Shown: positions 25,301 through 38,400 of the stretch, one piece after another
How positions within the stretch are numbered: the first letter of the stretch is position 1
Layout of the letters: each line of letters begins with the position of its first letter
Assembly: GCA_963513935.1 (NCBI GenBank)
Contig: OY740768.1
Location: 65,646,231 to 65,710,230 of the forward strand
Length of the DNA stretch: 64,000 bases
DNA from: Aphrophora alni
Taxonomy: Eukaryota; Arthropoda; Insecta; Hemiptera; Aphrophoridae
Direction: 5' to 3'
Notes under the pieces: model-generated
The model's database searches: none
What the model saw: only the letters and a program-made list of their open reading frames with translations
What the model was told of the DNA's origin: nothing
Position numbers and translations under genes: made by a program

Positions 25301-27844
25301 TGTTCACTATCGTCGTTAGTCAGTCATAAAAATAATAATAAATAAATAAACAAATAAATTAACGAAATTATAAATAAATAAAAGGGGGTTAAATTTCTGT
25401 GTTACTCTCAATTTCTTATTAAAATGATTTACGTTTATTATATAATTTATAAATATGCTAATAACTTCTTAAATTTAAGAGTTTTTACCTTTTTGTGAAT
25501 GAAACGATTTTAGCAGGATTGGACACAAACAAATGAAGCTCCACACAACATTAGTTCCATAAAATGTGTAAATTTTAACTTGGAGTCACACTTTACAGCC
25601 AAAAATGTAACTCAACTTAGTATTTTGTATTTATTCTTCATCAACTTACGTTTACGGTCTAAATTGGTAGAACATTACTTTTCTAAGTTGATAATACCTA
25701 TGGTAGTAGATCAAAATAAATATGAGTTTACTGTTTTAATAATTAAAAAACCTATAAACACGATTTAAACTGAAATAATTAACCTACTACAACTAATTTT
25801 CAATCTACACCAATCTTTTTTAAACACTGATTATAACATAATCTAAGTAGAGGATTTTAAACAACTAGATTTAAAGCAGATTTAAATTGAAAATACTTTA
25901 ATATCTTTTACAGTAATAAAATTCTTTTATACTATGTTTTTTTATATACCAAAGTTAACGAATTACTGTTATTTCATTCGGACATTTCATCTCGTTGTCC
26001 ATTCAAGATAAAAACCTGGGTTCAAAGCGACGAAGCAAAGCTCAGATTTTCGAATATCAAGTTGAAGTTATATCTTAAAATCCAATTAAACTAACTGAGA
26101 TGCATTTAAACATAAGCCAGGTCGAACACTGAGTTTTGATTAATTAAATTTAATTACAGCTAGAGTAAGCAAGGAATAAACAAACAAAATAGTGACTAAG
26201 TGTAAAATGAAATGTTAAATTATAAGATAATATATAAATAAAATATTTCCTTTTTCGTAGGACAAATCGGACAGTAATTGTGATGGTGAAATTATTGATG
26301 TATATAATTATAAACAATGCTTTATAGAAAAAATAATAAAATAACCAAGGTAACTGTTTCACTATGGTTAGTAATTATATTGATTGTTAAAATAAGGATT
26401 TCCTGTATGTTAAATTAGTATATGGTAAAAGTAATATGAACAAATTTAATAAGCTCAAAAAGAATAAATGAAGAAGATAAAACTTCATAATCTCAGGGTA
26501 GGTGAGGGGGTAGAGCGTCTAACGTCTGCATAATAACAAGTTTAGGAGACTAAAGCATTGTCCGATACTATAAAGAATAGATTTTCTTTCCCATTCCATC
26601 CGGTTCCCCGCACGCCTAATATCAGGGCTTTCTAAAAACACACTCTTGGAATTAATCAGATAACGCATACAAGCACACGGTGGATCAATGTTTGTAAACT
26701 GTCTAGTACGACACTCATTGATTAATTTCTATAGTTGCAAAGCGATATAAATATCTCTCCTGTCTTCCTGACACTTCTGTATAGCCATGGTCCCACAAAT
26801 TGCAAGCGATCAATAAAATAGGAAGTGAAAATAGTTGATCTTGTTCTCATAATTTTTGACAAGCAAGTATTTTAAGAATAAGGACTTATTCAATACGGTC
26901 CACCCACTAATTAAAATTTTCTGCAATGTTGTTTGGTATTAAAAATATTGGATATTGTCTTATTTTTTACAGCAACATTACAAGCAAATCTTAGATCCTT
27001 CGATAAAAACGGAAACATAGAGTATGAACGAAAACTCTTTCCGAAACTGTAAAGAAAAGATATGATAAGACGGTGACTACAGTTCTGAAGTTTTATTTGT
27101 GAAAGAATTTTGAAATGGGATAAGGTTCAATTGTTTTGCTGAATAACACGTAATTCAAATTTACAGTGGCGCAACCACGGGGAGTTAATACGATTTAAGC
27201 TTTCTAAGTTCTTGGAAAGTGCAACAAATAAATACAATTTTATTCATCGATAACCTCAAAACAAACCCGAGAAATGTTTAATTGTGTTAATAAAATACAA
27301 ATGTTTTTCGGAAATAATTTAACATATAACCAAAACTGTAACCAGTTCTTCCAGTACGAAATGTCCGTGCCAAAATAGTTGCAGTGAATACAGATATAAA
27401 CTACAGTACTTGTTATTCCTAGTAATCAAAGACAAAACGTCGCGGGTACGTCATTGGTCAACAACTTGCAATTTGTCACATTAGTTTGGAATTCTATTAT
27501 TTAAACTTTACCAAATCTCAAAGAAATCTGTAGAAACAAGGAATAATTTAGATTTTTAAACATTACACATTTCTGAAGAATAATTTGAAGACTAGATTTA
27601 TTTAGTTCGTAAACACTCGTGCTTTTGTTATAAAATGTATAGAGATTTAACATTACAGTTTTATAAACACTCTATTTTATAAAATGTAAATATTACACAA
27701 TTAAAAATTCTTAAAAATATATCTCAAATTTATGAAGTTTTTAAGTTTGAAAGTTTAAATCACCATTTTTTTCGACAACAAATGGTATCGAAATGCCATT
27801 TAGAAGCCACATCCTGGCCTTAAATTAAAAATTTTATCCATCTT
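22346..27844. other. AT-rich stretch, no gene recognised
   Basis: Includes a T22 run (23639-23660). Diverged inverted arms flank that run: GAAGTTAGAATTGTT at 23621 against AACAATAGTTCTAACTTTC at 23732. An inverted pair TTCATGCCATA / TATGGCATGAA lies at about 24852 and 24929. An A-rich tail-like stretch (AAATAAATAAAC repeats) at about 25326-25383 could be the 3' end of an unidentified retroposon. A tRNA-like stretch at about 26495-26560 was considered and rejected. Confidence 0.5.
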
Positions 27845-28060
27845 AGGGCTCATCTATAATCAGTAAGGGCGAGCCAATCCCGAGGGATTAGCTGAATCTT
27901 TACCTTTTTTCTTGTAGTCTTGGGTTAGACCACATCTACTGTGGTCTAAACCACATGTAGTCTTTTTCTACTGTCTTATTAAGTCTCTCTTGACCAACTC
28001 GTTTTCTTCGATCTGTCGCTCTTAGAATAGTCGAGGTGAAGTGGTCTTTATTTTATATTC
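27845..28060 (-). mobile_element. Dispersed family 1, copy C
   Basis: On the minus strand it reads CTCTAATAGCG-like, then GAGTTGGTCAAGAGAGAC, then GATTCAGCTAATCCCTCGGG, then GCCCTTACTGATTATAG. That is the same order as the other copies. The 5' TTTAAAGGCG block is not seen. It carries an extra inverted stretch at 27925-27949. Confidence 0.7.
27925..27949. repeat. Perfect 10-bp hairpin inside copy C
   Basis: TTAGACCACA, a 5-nt loop (TCTAC), then TGTGGTCTAA. A third partial copy (CCACATGTAG) follows. It is absent at the matching place in the other family members, so it arose in this copy. Confidence 0.85.
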
Positions 28061-30994
28061 TTTTCCCCCCTTTTTTTAAACAACAAGGGAAAAAAAAGTT
28101 TAATTAAATCGCTCTCCCCACCTTATCACCTCAGGATATTCCATAGTTAAGGGGCCAAAGTTCTTACCACACATCTGAAATCATATAAACATTTGAAAGT
28201 TTCGGACACATGGTTATTTTAAAATATAAACTCATCCGATAGCAACCGGAATACTAACTGCAGAAAGACAATTAAAAATAATTCTTATATCAACTTTCTT
28301 ACCAGACACTTAATCAAATCCAATCATTAAATAACCTAAAGACAGCTCACTTTAACTCTAGATTATGATAGTAGTTAGACAAGTGAACTCGACAATGGCG
28401 TCGTATGATAGTTATTAATTTTATAGAATTGCTGGCATAATTTATTACACTTCTACCAACCTGACTAAGCTAAGGCAACTCAAGTGCAGTGAAAGTATAC
28501 TCTGTACAAATAAAGTTCCCTTTTATAATATTTAAGTACGGATACGATTTATTGTGTTATTAGCGCTTAACCTACTTGCGTTAATTGCCAATAGCTGTTA
28601 TTATTTATACTAAATCTGTTTATTAATATGAATTACCTGAATTTATGACATGTTTGTTTTACCATATAGCCTCATGATGGTGTTTAATGTTACTATGATT
28701 CTTTCAGTGAATATGATTTAAACATCAATTGTATTTTCAATAGGAACAATATAAATAACAATTTACGCAAATATTATCTCTACTATACATTTTCCGTGTG
28801 TGGAAGGTTTTGATTTCACTAACCACAATACGCAGTAAATTGTGGTTAAAGTTTACCAAAGTTGATTGATCGTATTCTTCATTTTTCATTTTTTCATGAC
28901 CAAATAAATTCGAAAATATTATTTCTGACGTATGTAACGAGACTTTGTTGTTTTTGTCTGTGCACAAATACAATAGAGGCCACGTGAATAAAATTTTTCA
29001 AGAAAGAGGTCATCGGGATAGCCTAAGATAAAAGCGCGACAGAATGTTTCAAGTGCATAGTAATTTTAATTAACAAAAGAAAAGGAATAAAACTAAAATC
29101 TGACATTGTAGAACAACGTAAGCTAACATATATGCCTCTACTGTTCAAAAATAATTACGTTAAGGAATATTTCTGTTTCTTATCTTTCAGTTGGACCCTG
29201 TAGTTGTTGCTTAAATTAAAAATAAAATATTACTTCTTCTTTACTTACATAAACATACGTAGTGTAAGATGAGTTTGGTAATTACAGTTAAATTCAATTT
29301 TCGTGTCAAATATGTAAGTTTAGCCAATATTGACCATTTTAACTAGTTTTAAAAAAAATATATTTGATATTTAGAACATTAATTAAATTTGTTGATTGTA
29401 TTTCCTCACGTATTGTACTACTGTGCAAACTCCGAAACTTAAAAAAATTCTGATAGTCCAATAGAGTGGATATTTGTCACTATTTAATTGCATATTTGTT
29501 TATTAATTGTGGAATTTTTGTGTATTGTAAGTTCAACAACTGAAACAAATATGATCACATAACTATTAAGTATTTAAAATTGCAGGTCATTTGAAATTTT
29601 ATATCAAAATTTTATGATTTTTATTAAGTTCTATATAGTCCAAAAGACACTTTTATAATAACCTTGAAATTGTGTCACCTATACCATGCTTAAGTTCAGA
29701 CAACTATAACAGCCACGGCAGGCGGGTACATGTTGGATACCATTTTTTAGATACTTTACTTTAGGTGATGAAATATGAAATCAATCACACAGCGTTAGTG
29801 ACGTCTTCTTTCTTAATATTTCAGTCAGTTAAAGACACATTAATTTTCTGAGCCAATTATTGATACGGAATCTTAACTTAACAATCACTAAATGAACGAA
29901 AACACAAATTTCCACAATGAACAATATTTTACTTGCAAGATATTTCAATCTGTCATCTCTTTGTCTTGAAACTATCCACCTGTAAACTACTTGGTATTGT
30001 AAAAAAAAACTTTTGGTAAAATGTGTATGAGTAGAAAGTTTTTTAAATTAATTTCGCGAGTGGCAAGAATCTGGAATTCTGCCCTGGTTTTATTTATTGA
30101 AAACCATTTTACAGAAACATTCACAAATATCATAATAAACAAAGTATTTAACTAGCACATGGATGACTAAAATAGTAACTTCATAACCTTATCTAAAAAT
30201 AACAATAAATGAGGATAAGATTTTTTCCTTTAAAAGGAAACAACGGTAAAATAAAGTAAAATCTCCGATATTGGAAGGGAAAATGTGAGAAGAAAATAAT
30301 TTAATGCTGTTATTTGAACTAGATCTACATAATATTGCATTGCTAGTGTATCTTGAATAATTAGAGCTGATAAGAAACACTTAGTGAAGGCCATTACATC
30401 TCTCCTTGTATGCGACCTCGATCCGGTTGCATTGTGTCTATGTTGTAGGCTATGATTTATGACTTCCTATTCAGTCTACAGGAGTGAAACCGTTGGCACA
30501 GTACTTTCTCAATTTACTGTAAGCTGATAATCAGTTCTGAATACATACTCATGACAGCGTGCCTTCACCTATACAGTAACAGGTATAGATAGTACTCTGT
30601 TTATCTTTGCTTTTTTATAAATTAAAACGCCCACATATCAGTGTATAGCGACTGCCTGCATTTCTTGCAAGCTTGGAACGACAGCAGTGACTTAACATTA
30701 AGTGAAACTGAAAATAGAATCTCCACCTTCAATAAAAATATCAAGATACTTTTTGAGCGGAAATAGCGGCAGCTAGGTAAAATGTTGGAAAACTTTCTGA
30801 CGGAATGAAGAGTTTAATTTGACGTACAAGAGATGGTTTATGTTTGATGTCGAGGTTATTTTCAGATAGTATTTTGAACAAACATGGATGCCGTCACATA
30901 TTTTTAAAGCAGAAGGGTATAATATCAATTTAATTGGGAGAAATTTAATTAGCAACTCCTTAAAACTAAATAGTTCTAAAATGATATTTATATA
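28061..30994. other. AT-rich stretch, no gene recognised
   Basis: No convincing frame. The minus-strand frame at 28737-28973 (78 codons) has no recognisable motif and sits in ordinary AT-rich DNA. Confidence 0.5.
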
Positions 30995-31426
30995 TCTCTA
31001 TATATATAGAAATCATAACCAACAAACTGAAATTTCTGGATCCAAGAAGCCTAGAGTTATTTTAGATGGTTTTGGATAGATCAGTAATCGCGTACTAAGA
31101 AAGGGGGTTTGAAAATGTTCCACTTTAAGGGTGTTTTTTACCCCTAAAACATATATCTGGATTCAAGAAGCCTAGACTTATTAATTTCTTAACATGGTTT
31201 GGGGTAGGTCTGTAGACGTGTAATAAGAAAGGGTTTTGAAAATGTTCTACTCCAAGGGTGTTTTTTACCCCTATAACAAGTATCATATCTTTGTTATTTA
31301 TGGGTCGATTTTGATCAAAATGGTATTTGGGCATAATTTATTTCCATAGCACCACCATTGGGGTTGTGTTAAAAAAATTGTTTCTTTATAGAACTATCCC
31401 CAAGCAAAACTGGGGTCATCAGCTAG
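30995..31426 (+). mobile_element. Non-autonomous Helitron, 432 bp
   Basis: Helitrons are rolling-circle transposons that start with TC, end with CTRR after a short hairpin, and insert between A and T. Here TCTCTATATATATAGAAATC begins at 30995 after an A. The right end has CCCCA-8nt-TGGGG (31398-31415), then TCATCAG, then CTAG (31423-31426) followed by T. The TC start with a TATATA run is typical of insect Helitrons. The body holds a 121-bp tandem duplication. It has no Rep/helicase coding capacity. An alternative is the 3' end of an RTE-type LINE, which can also end ...CAGCTAGT, but the matching 5' end favours Helitron. Confidence 0.65.
31036..31277. repeat. 121-bp tandem duplication inside the Helitron
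   Basis: Copies begin at CTGGATCCAAGAAGCCTAGA (31036) and CTGGATTCAAGAAGCCTAGA (31157). Both end with AAGGGTGTTTTTTACCCC (31129 and 31255), which can itself form a GGGTG...TACCC stem. Confidence 0.85.
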
Positions 31427-34423
31427 TAGTTTATAAAATAAAATCCAAGTTATAGTACAGTTTAATAAAAAGAAAAAGGACCATGGTTTAAAATACTTCC
31501 TTATTAAGAAATAGAATAATCTAGAGTTCTACGAAAAGGCACTTTTTAAGGGGAGGAGTGGAAGGGATGAAAAATATCATTTTCTAGATTATATTTCAAA
31601 AGTATGAACTTTACAAACGAACATTCAGTTCCAATAAGTTTCGAACAAACTTACTTAACGGAGTTTTGAAGATAAATAATCACATTGGAACATTTGCAAC
31701 ACGATAGCGGGGGTTAAGGGGAAAGATCCAACTTGATATCCTGGATTATGTTAAGATATCTTGAGATTCACTTGTAATAAGTGTTGCTCATACCCGACAA
31801 GGTCTTACCCAGGCCTGAAACAACATAACTCTTAGATAACCAGTTTTCAATGTGGTAAGTATAATAAATAATTATGTTAATGTTAATTATTAATTATAAA
31901 ATAACAGCTCAAAACATCAATAAATATTCAGAGATCGTACGTACAGTACCAGATCCAAAACCAGACACCTCTCCTCTCTCTATTCATGTCACAGGGATCA
32001 TACAAAGGGATCAGCGATCTCCACTCCCCTCACGATACGGTCGCGACAATTAAGATTCGAATCTCAATCTTAGATTCAGAATCTTAGATTTGGTACAACT
32101 GCACCAAAGACTCAACCACGGTAGTCCCAAGTCGTATCCCTGGTGACCTTGCCTCCGAACACATCACATATTGAGAAACAATTTTTAATGTAGTTTAATA
32201 TAAAAGGAATACAAAATTTTATTGTATATTATAGATTTTCGTATACAACGGTGTTTTTTTAAACGTGATTTGTTTATATTTCAATCATAACTTGGTATTT
32301 TCAACATAGATCTGAATAAAGGTATAAACTATGAAACAAGGTATAAAAATAAAAGCAATTAAATTATTTAAAATAGTATTTTGGTGTTTTCGATATGACG
32401 TGAGGTTCTTGAGTTAACAAATAAAGCGCATTAAAAGTCTTGTATGCGACATGGGGGTGGTTTTAGCGCCGCCCTTAAAATGTCATTAGTCGGTCAATTA
32501 TCTCATCGAAACGAGTAAAAAAATTTAATTGTATGTTTGTCTGAAACATTTTTGTCGTAAAATTTACACGTCAAGAGATAACCGCAAAAAAACCCATCCT
32601 TATAAAAAACAACTCTTCGAAAAACTCGAGACTCATCGATTTCTCGAAACGCTGTATTTTAAAACATCTTCCCATATTTTTTTATACTTTAATTTTCTTC
32701 TTTTCTATAGAAATTTTAAGTTCTTTTCACTCTTAATATTGAACAAAACGCTGCTGCAATGACACAGCGACAAATATGTTGGGTGAAATGAAATCAGCCG
32801 TCACAATACATTGTACCCCGATCTAAATTCAGAAATCGGAACAAGGTTGATGAAATGAACCCAGTCCAAGAATCTGTAGTGTTAGGTCTCGACATAATAA
32901 AATAATGAATTTTAGTATTTTTATGACATTGAAATCGTGAATAAATTGTCTTCTTGCTAAGAACAAACTTTTTAAATAAAAAGCGTCAAGTGTGTGTTAA
33001 TTATTTCTGTAAGATTGAATCTCACAAAAACTGCTTTAAAACTTATACGTTAGACATTCCTCATTGTGTGGCTAAATTAATTTGTAATAATCATACAGAA
33101 AACTATATAATATGATTTCGCACTGAAATTTATTTTCAAATTCAAATAATGGTTTTCTACAGATTTGTAGGTCACGCAGTATTCAGTTTAGTGGGAGCAT
33201 GATGTATGACACTTTAAATTTAAACTAGCCCCAATATATACATTTTTTGTCAAGTAAACATACATATTCGTAATCAAAACAACTTCTACTTTCATTTGAT
33301 ATCCCACACAAATATTTCAAAAAAGAAAAAGTTCAATTTTTGCCCCTTAACTACCTCAAGGTCAATTTTTTTTCACTGCTATATTTTATAATTTTCCTTT
33401 ATGTGGGATAATAAAAAGAATATAAATAGAATGTTTGAAATATATGGGAATTATCATCTTTTCTGTGTAGACTGGTTGCGACTTATAGACAAACAGACGG
33501 ACAGACACGCGCGAGAAATTATAGGAGTCCTTGGTTTTACCTAAGGACCCTAAAAACATGGAGGAAATATATCGTTATTGTTCATGTTTTTACTGAACAA
33601 TACCTATAAAGTTAAAAAAAACACACTATAACGTCAATAATAATTAAAAAAACTATGTAAAAGCATTGTACTAACTTTCTCACTAACCAATCCCAACTAA
33701 ATATAAAATATCAAATCAGTAGTGAAAATTAACCATGAACATATTTGAAAACATATTTGTATTCCTCATCTTCCATAGTGTAAATCGACCTTTTATTAAT
33801 GACTAGTTTGGGTAATTTTCACTAATCGGTGTATCTGATTTGAAAAATTACAACTTTTGTAACAAAATTATCGATTATTTTGTTTTTTACCGATAACTTA
33901 CCTACCGCCATTTTTGGCAAATAGAGGGAAAATGTAATCATAATCGTTAAGCCGATTTTTACAAAATTGAAGTTTTTAAATTTTTTATTGTCAGTGATTT
34001 CACCACAATACAAAGAAATAATAATACATCAATAAAACTTTAATCAGTACTATTGGACTATTTACGTTTATTAATACATTCAAATACACTCATACAAAAT
34101 TCCTGTTTAAAAATAACCACCACTCCTCTCAGAACATTCGTTTTGCCAGCTGTTATTGAACGATTTTAAACAAATTTTCTACTGCCACTGGGAAAAGAGA
34201 AAATTAATAATTTCAAAGTTAAATTAAAAAATGGAAAATATTGAAGTTATGTTTCATATATGATATAAAATTTGGGCACAAGAAAGTACAAATATTTGCA
34301 CACAAATTGTATGGCATTTAGGTAACATAACAAAACCATTGCTAACTTGCTTTGTGTGTCTGTAAATTATTACACACTCTTTATTACCAATAATAATAAT
34401 AATATGATATGGCACGCGTGACA
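31427..34423. other. AT-rich stretch, no gene recognised
   Basis: At 32051-32091 the sequence repeats AGATTCGAATCT, AATCTTAGATT and again AATCTTAGATT, a cluster of nested palindromes. At about 33490-33545 the words CAAACAGACGGACAGACACG and AAGGACCCTAAAAA resemble degraded transposon DNA, not assigned. No coding frame is supported. Confidence 0.5.
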
Positions 34424-34480
34424 GACATAGTTTCAAAGCTCATTTTTTTGGATTCAGGGGACCAAAATATGGCTATACCC
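34424..34480 (+). mobile_element. Dispersed family 2, short fragment
   Basis: GACAGACATAGTTTCAAAGC followed by TTTTTTTGGATTCAGGGGACC resembles the block GACAGACATAATTCCCAAAA...CTCAAAGGACC in the longer copy at 39590-39985. Only about 55 bp align. Confidence 0.4.
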
Positions 34481-34854
34481 GCAAAAATCTAGACTTCAAT
34501 TTTATAACCTATAACATAGCTTTATGTACACTACGTATATACGTGTAAAAATAAAAATAATAATAAATAATAACCTGATAATTTTAACTGTATTAATATT
34601 AGCAATATTGATTAGGGTTTCATAAGTAATTGAACTCTCTCATAATCTCAAGATATCGAGCCTACGTGTCACAACGTACACGTCATGTGAATACAGAATA
34701 TTAATCATCCGAACTAAATTAAACTTCTAGGTCGTATGAGGTCGACATGAATCATTAAACAAAAGTAATATGGGATTAACAGCGAAAGATGTATTAGACA
34801 AAAAAGTCATTTAGAAAAAATATTTATAGATATTTTTATCTCTTTGTTATTTAA

Positions 34855-35076
34855 TTTAAAGGCGAAAACCTCTGTGTTATTATAGCCTTATATGAAACCA
34901 TGAATAAAATAACATAAAATAAGTCACCCTACCCCTGGAATACTCTAATAGCATCAGGGTCGGAAGAAAGCAAAGGTAGCTCAAGAGAGACCTAAAAGGA
35001 AAGAAGAAAGAGAGGTATCTACTCCAAGACTACAAGGGTTTCCTCGGGATTAACAACCCTGTACTTACTATATTGG
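34855..35076 (+). mobile_element. Dispersed family 1, copy B
   Basis: Begins TTTAAAGGCGAAAACCTCTG. It continues with ATACTCTAATAGCATCAGGG, CTCAAGAGAGACC, AAGAAGAAAGAGA and CCTCGGGATTAACAACCC, then GTACTTACTATA. Block order and spacing match copies A, D and E. Confidence 0.75.
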
Positions 35077-35844
35077 AAAACCGATCAGAAATTTCATAGA
35101 AAGCAGACTACATAGTTCTCCTAATTTGCCTGCTAATAATACTATTTTTTGAGATTTAAAATGTTTAGGGTTAGTTATAAGTTATAAACAACAACAGACA
35201 TCAGTTAAGCCGAAGGGCCGCAGAACGCCAACGATGACGCCCCTAATGAAACCAATAAACTATGGAAAAATACTGCGCAAACTTTCTGTCACAAAAAACA
35301 AATACAAACGTTCTACATCACCAAAAATATTAGTTCACTAGTTGTTAATAGAAAAATGAATAGTAACCGTGGGTGCCGTCTTCGAAAAAACATTACGAAA
35401 TGCATTATTCGAAATAAGGGCCTAAACCTGGTATGCTAGTACCATAACAGGTCCTCAGCGCTAGTCGTATTTCATTGAAGTCGAATTTTTAAGGTTCATT
35501 GTTGTATTTTTTGCCAACTATTCCTTAATGGTAAAATATTTTATTAATTGCGATTTTGGTCACAAATTTGGAACATTAACCTTAACATTACACACAAAAA
35601 TTGAACGAAGTAGGTATAGCCAATTTGGAGAAATTACAACTTTTATAACAGGTTCAATGCCGATTTTGTTTTATTTTTTCACAGATACTCATGAATTGGA
35701 GTTTTTTTTTCAAAAATGACAACAAACTGTTTTGTTAAAGAAACTGAGCAAAATTTGTTAAATCAGATTTTAAGACTGTCTTAATTAAGTTTTTGTTTTA
35801 TAATTTAAACTCGCACTTTGAGTTTAAAAAAAAATAGTTAAAAA
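35077..35844. other. AT-rich stretch, possibly degraded family 2 sequence
   Basis: At about 35625-35675, GAAATTACAACTTTTATAAC and CGATTTTGTTTTATTTTTT resemble 33846-33890 (AAATTACAACTTTTGTAAC, CGATTATTTTGTTTTTT). Both stretches may be outer parts of family 2. Otherwise nothing is recognised. Confidence 0.35.
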
Positions 35845-36062
35845 CGTCCCGAGACATGGCCAAAATATGCCCACATATAAAATTTGATTAAAATCTGTTC
35901 ACACGTTTGGGCTGTAGAGCACTGTACAATAACAGCCGGATATCATTCCAAAAAGCAATTTTTGATTTCAGGGGAGCTCAAAACCGGCAAAAAATTGATT
36001 GCGATTTTTTGATCCATCATACAACTTTCCCTAGGCATATGTTTGAAAGTAAAACGGAGTAC
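35845..36062 (+). mobile_element. Dispersed family 2, copy 1
   Basis: Shares with 39766-39985 the blocks CCAAAATATGCC, TTTGGGCTGTAGAGCACTG, AATTCCNAAAA-like, CTCAAAACC, TTTTTTGATCC/TTTTTTGTCC and AAAGTAAAAC, in the same order. No coding capacity; the class is unknown. The wording is of the diverged non-coding kind seen in insect transposon interiors. Confidence 0.6.
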
Positions 36063-37870
36063 AAACAACAATACTAAACTTAAGTTAAGTTTTAATATTA
36101 TTATTGTTTTAATTTCATTAAAAGAACGAGAATACAATTGAAACCACATTGTAAATCACGTTACACATATCGTGTTCAAGATAATCTACTATGAAATCGT
36201 CTGGGTTTTGTTGTCAATAATAATTATTCTCATCATCTTGCCGCAAACAAAATATTGGATTATAGTTCAGTCTGTGATATTGGGTTATGAATATATATCC
36301 TGACCCCCTTAATCTTAAATTATTAATGAAAAACCAAAGGTTTATATCATTCCTTGAAATGTTTTTTGTCTCTATTACGCCAAGTTGGCAGTACGTATGT
36401 CATATTGTGCAACTCGGGTGAAATTATCACATTTTAAAGTTGGAAAGTGCACAAGTGTAGTTTTCGTATGAAAAGTTTACTCACCTGCAGTCAGATTTTA
36501 GATTGTTGTTTGGGAGAACAAAATAACAATTCACTTAGTCATATAAAATAGAGAATTAGAATTTATATATCATATTTTTGTTTATATACAGAGAGTGTTG
36601 TTTATTTTGAAATTTATCTTTGTGTTAATAATAGTATTTTTCCTCTTTAGTAAAGTGTCCGGTCCAAACATGAAATTATATTTGATGGCTTTTTTTTTTT
36701 TTTTTTACATTTTGGCTTACGGTTATAATTTGTACATTATTATTTGTAATCAATTTGAAACTTTATAAAAGCTTTGAAATAGTGTAAAATTACAAAATAC
36801 ATTACCTTGTCTTGAAGGGAAAGTACACAAACAAATCAACATGTGTGTTTGCCAGGCTGGGTCGAAGAGTTACTAAGGACGAAAGTGGGCACAGGACGAC
36901 AGGACATTGCCCCCTGAACGGATACACATGTAAATAAAATAGGTAGACAGAGATAAACCACGTGTGATGTGATGTTGTAAGATATTTTACATATTTCAAC
37001 TATTCTAAGATATGTGAAAAATAAGGTAAAATCTAAAGCTTAATTATAGGACTAATTAAAATTTAAAAACAGGGGATGGTTTTTATCTTTGAAATTGTCT
37101 GTTTGTTTAAAAAGTTTAATGTTCATCTAACCTTTCTGCAATTACGACTAATAGTAACAGGTTGGATTGAAAGTGAAGAAATATTTATATCTCTAATGTT
37201 TCAATTTAATAAATATGTGCAAAGAAAAATACAACAGGATGAAAATACTTATATCTACTACTATTTTTGGATTATCTGTGTATCATTGAAAATCTGCAGG
37301 ATTTTAAATGACAGTTGCATAACATCTGGAATTTTCCTTTACTCTCATAATGCTATGTGTGCAGAGCTTAATCCTCGTTGAACATTGCGTGGTCGACAGC
37401 GGAAAGCGTGGGCTAGGCTAAGAGAGTGCTTTAGTTAATTATAATAAAACAACATCTAACCAAAGAGGAATATGAGTGAGACACCATCACTTTTAAAATT
37501 ATTTAATTTCGCCATCTGAACTAGTACTTTGTTTACAGGCGGCAGAATTAATAATGACAGAAAAACGGCAAACCAAATCATTTTTCGGTTATCTCAGGTC
37601 ATTAAATTAACATAATCGTAAATTAAAATGACCAGTAGCTTAATAAATTTTTCAGGATATATCAGAACTATATTTTGGACAAAGATCGAGATTTTGAATC
37701 ATATATTCTTTAAGTAATTACTGGCTGTATTTAAAAAAAATCCAAGTAAAAAACACGAAAAAACTTGTATAATTAGTATTAGTGTATAGATTAACAAACA
37801 ATTCGTTTTAATATTTTTTGTTCTTTCAATGAAGTTGAGATTTACGTTACAATTAAAACAAATATGTTCA

Positions 37871-37871
<1 letters not shown>
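36063..37871. other. AT-rich stretch with one unrecognised 101-codon frame
   Basis: The frame 37076-37381 (plus, 101 codons) is hydrophobic and rich in Ile/Phe/Tyr, with no domain I recognise; AT-rich DNA gives such frames by chance. A T17 run lies at about 36690-36706. At 36806-36872 (minus) a 67-bp segment has a pyrimidine-rich acceptor-like site and a GTAATG donor-like site. That is below the level I would call an exon. Confidence 0.4.

Positions 37872-37921
<50 letters not shown>
37872..37921. repeat. (TA)n microsatellite
   Basis: Pure TA repeat of about 50 bp. Confidence 0.97.
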
Positions 37922-37925
<4 letters not shown>

Positions 37926-37986
37926 TACCAACCTTAATGACGTGTAGTGTTTATTTTTCCAGACTGAAGAAGAAACATAACAATCT

Positions 37987-38010
37987 AAAAAAAAAAAAAA
38001 AAAAAAAAAA
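37987..38010. repeat. A24 homopolymer
   Basis: Twenty-four consecutive A. It could be the tail of a plus-strand retroposon, but no element body was recognised upstream, only the (TA)n tract. Confidence 0.95.
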
Positions 38011-38400
38011 TCTTTTCTGGTCTTTCTAACTGTTATATTGAATTAGTTAAACACATTTTGAAAACATTAAAAACAATATTTAAGGGCAAAGGACAAAGGA
38101 GCAAGCTCAATTATTTGACACTATAAAAATCGTCTCATCGAAAATGGATTTTTTAATAAGACAAAACTTGACAGTATGAAGAAGATCCTTATTTATAAAG
38201 CTTTCCCTCAAGAAAAAAAGGAAATGAAAAGACAAAAATCTAGATAGTTAAAAATTATAATTATATGCTATTATTATGCCTATGTGGAGTTTAAAAGGAG
38301 ATTATATTACAAATAACGGTTTCGATTTTTTGTTTAAATTAATATATTTGTATACATTATATAGTGATAAAGTGAAATGAACAGACTTTCATAAAACAGT
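38011..38400. other. AT-rich stretch, nothing recognised
   Basis: No frame or repeat noted. Confidence 0.5.

Noticed and set aside
26495..26560. tRNA or SINE head (GGTGAGGGGGTAGAGCG)
   Set aside because: Box A is only loosely matched, there is no box B, and no cloverleaf forms.
36806..36872. Minus-strand exon of 67 nt with a pyrimidine-rich acceptor
   Set aside because: The donor is weak (GTAATG), the peptide is unremarkable and both sites can arise by chance.
37987..38010. A24 run as the tail of a processed pseudogene
   Set aside because: No coding or element body was recognised upstream, only a (TA)n tract.
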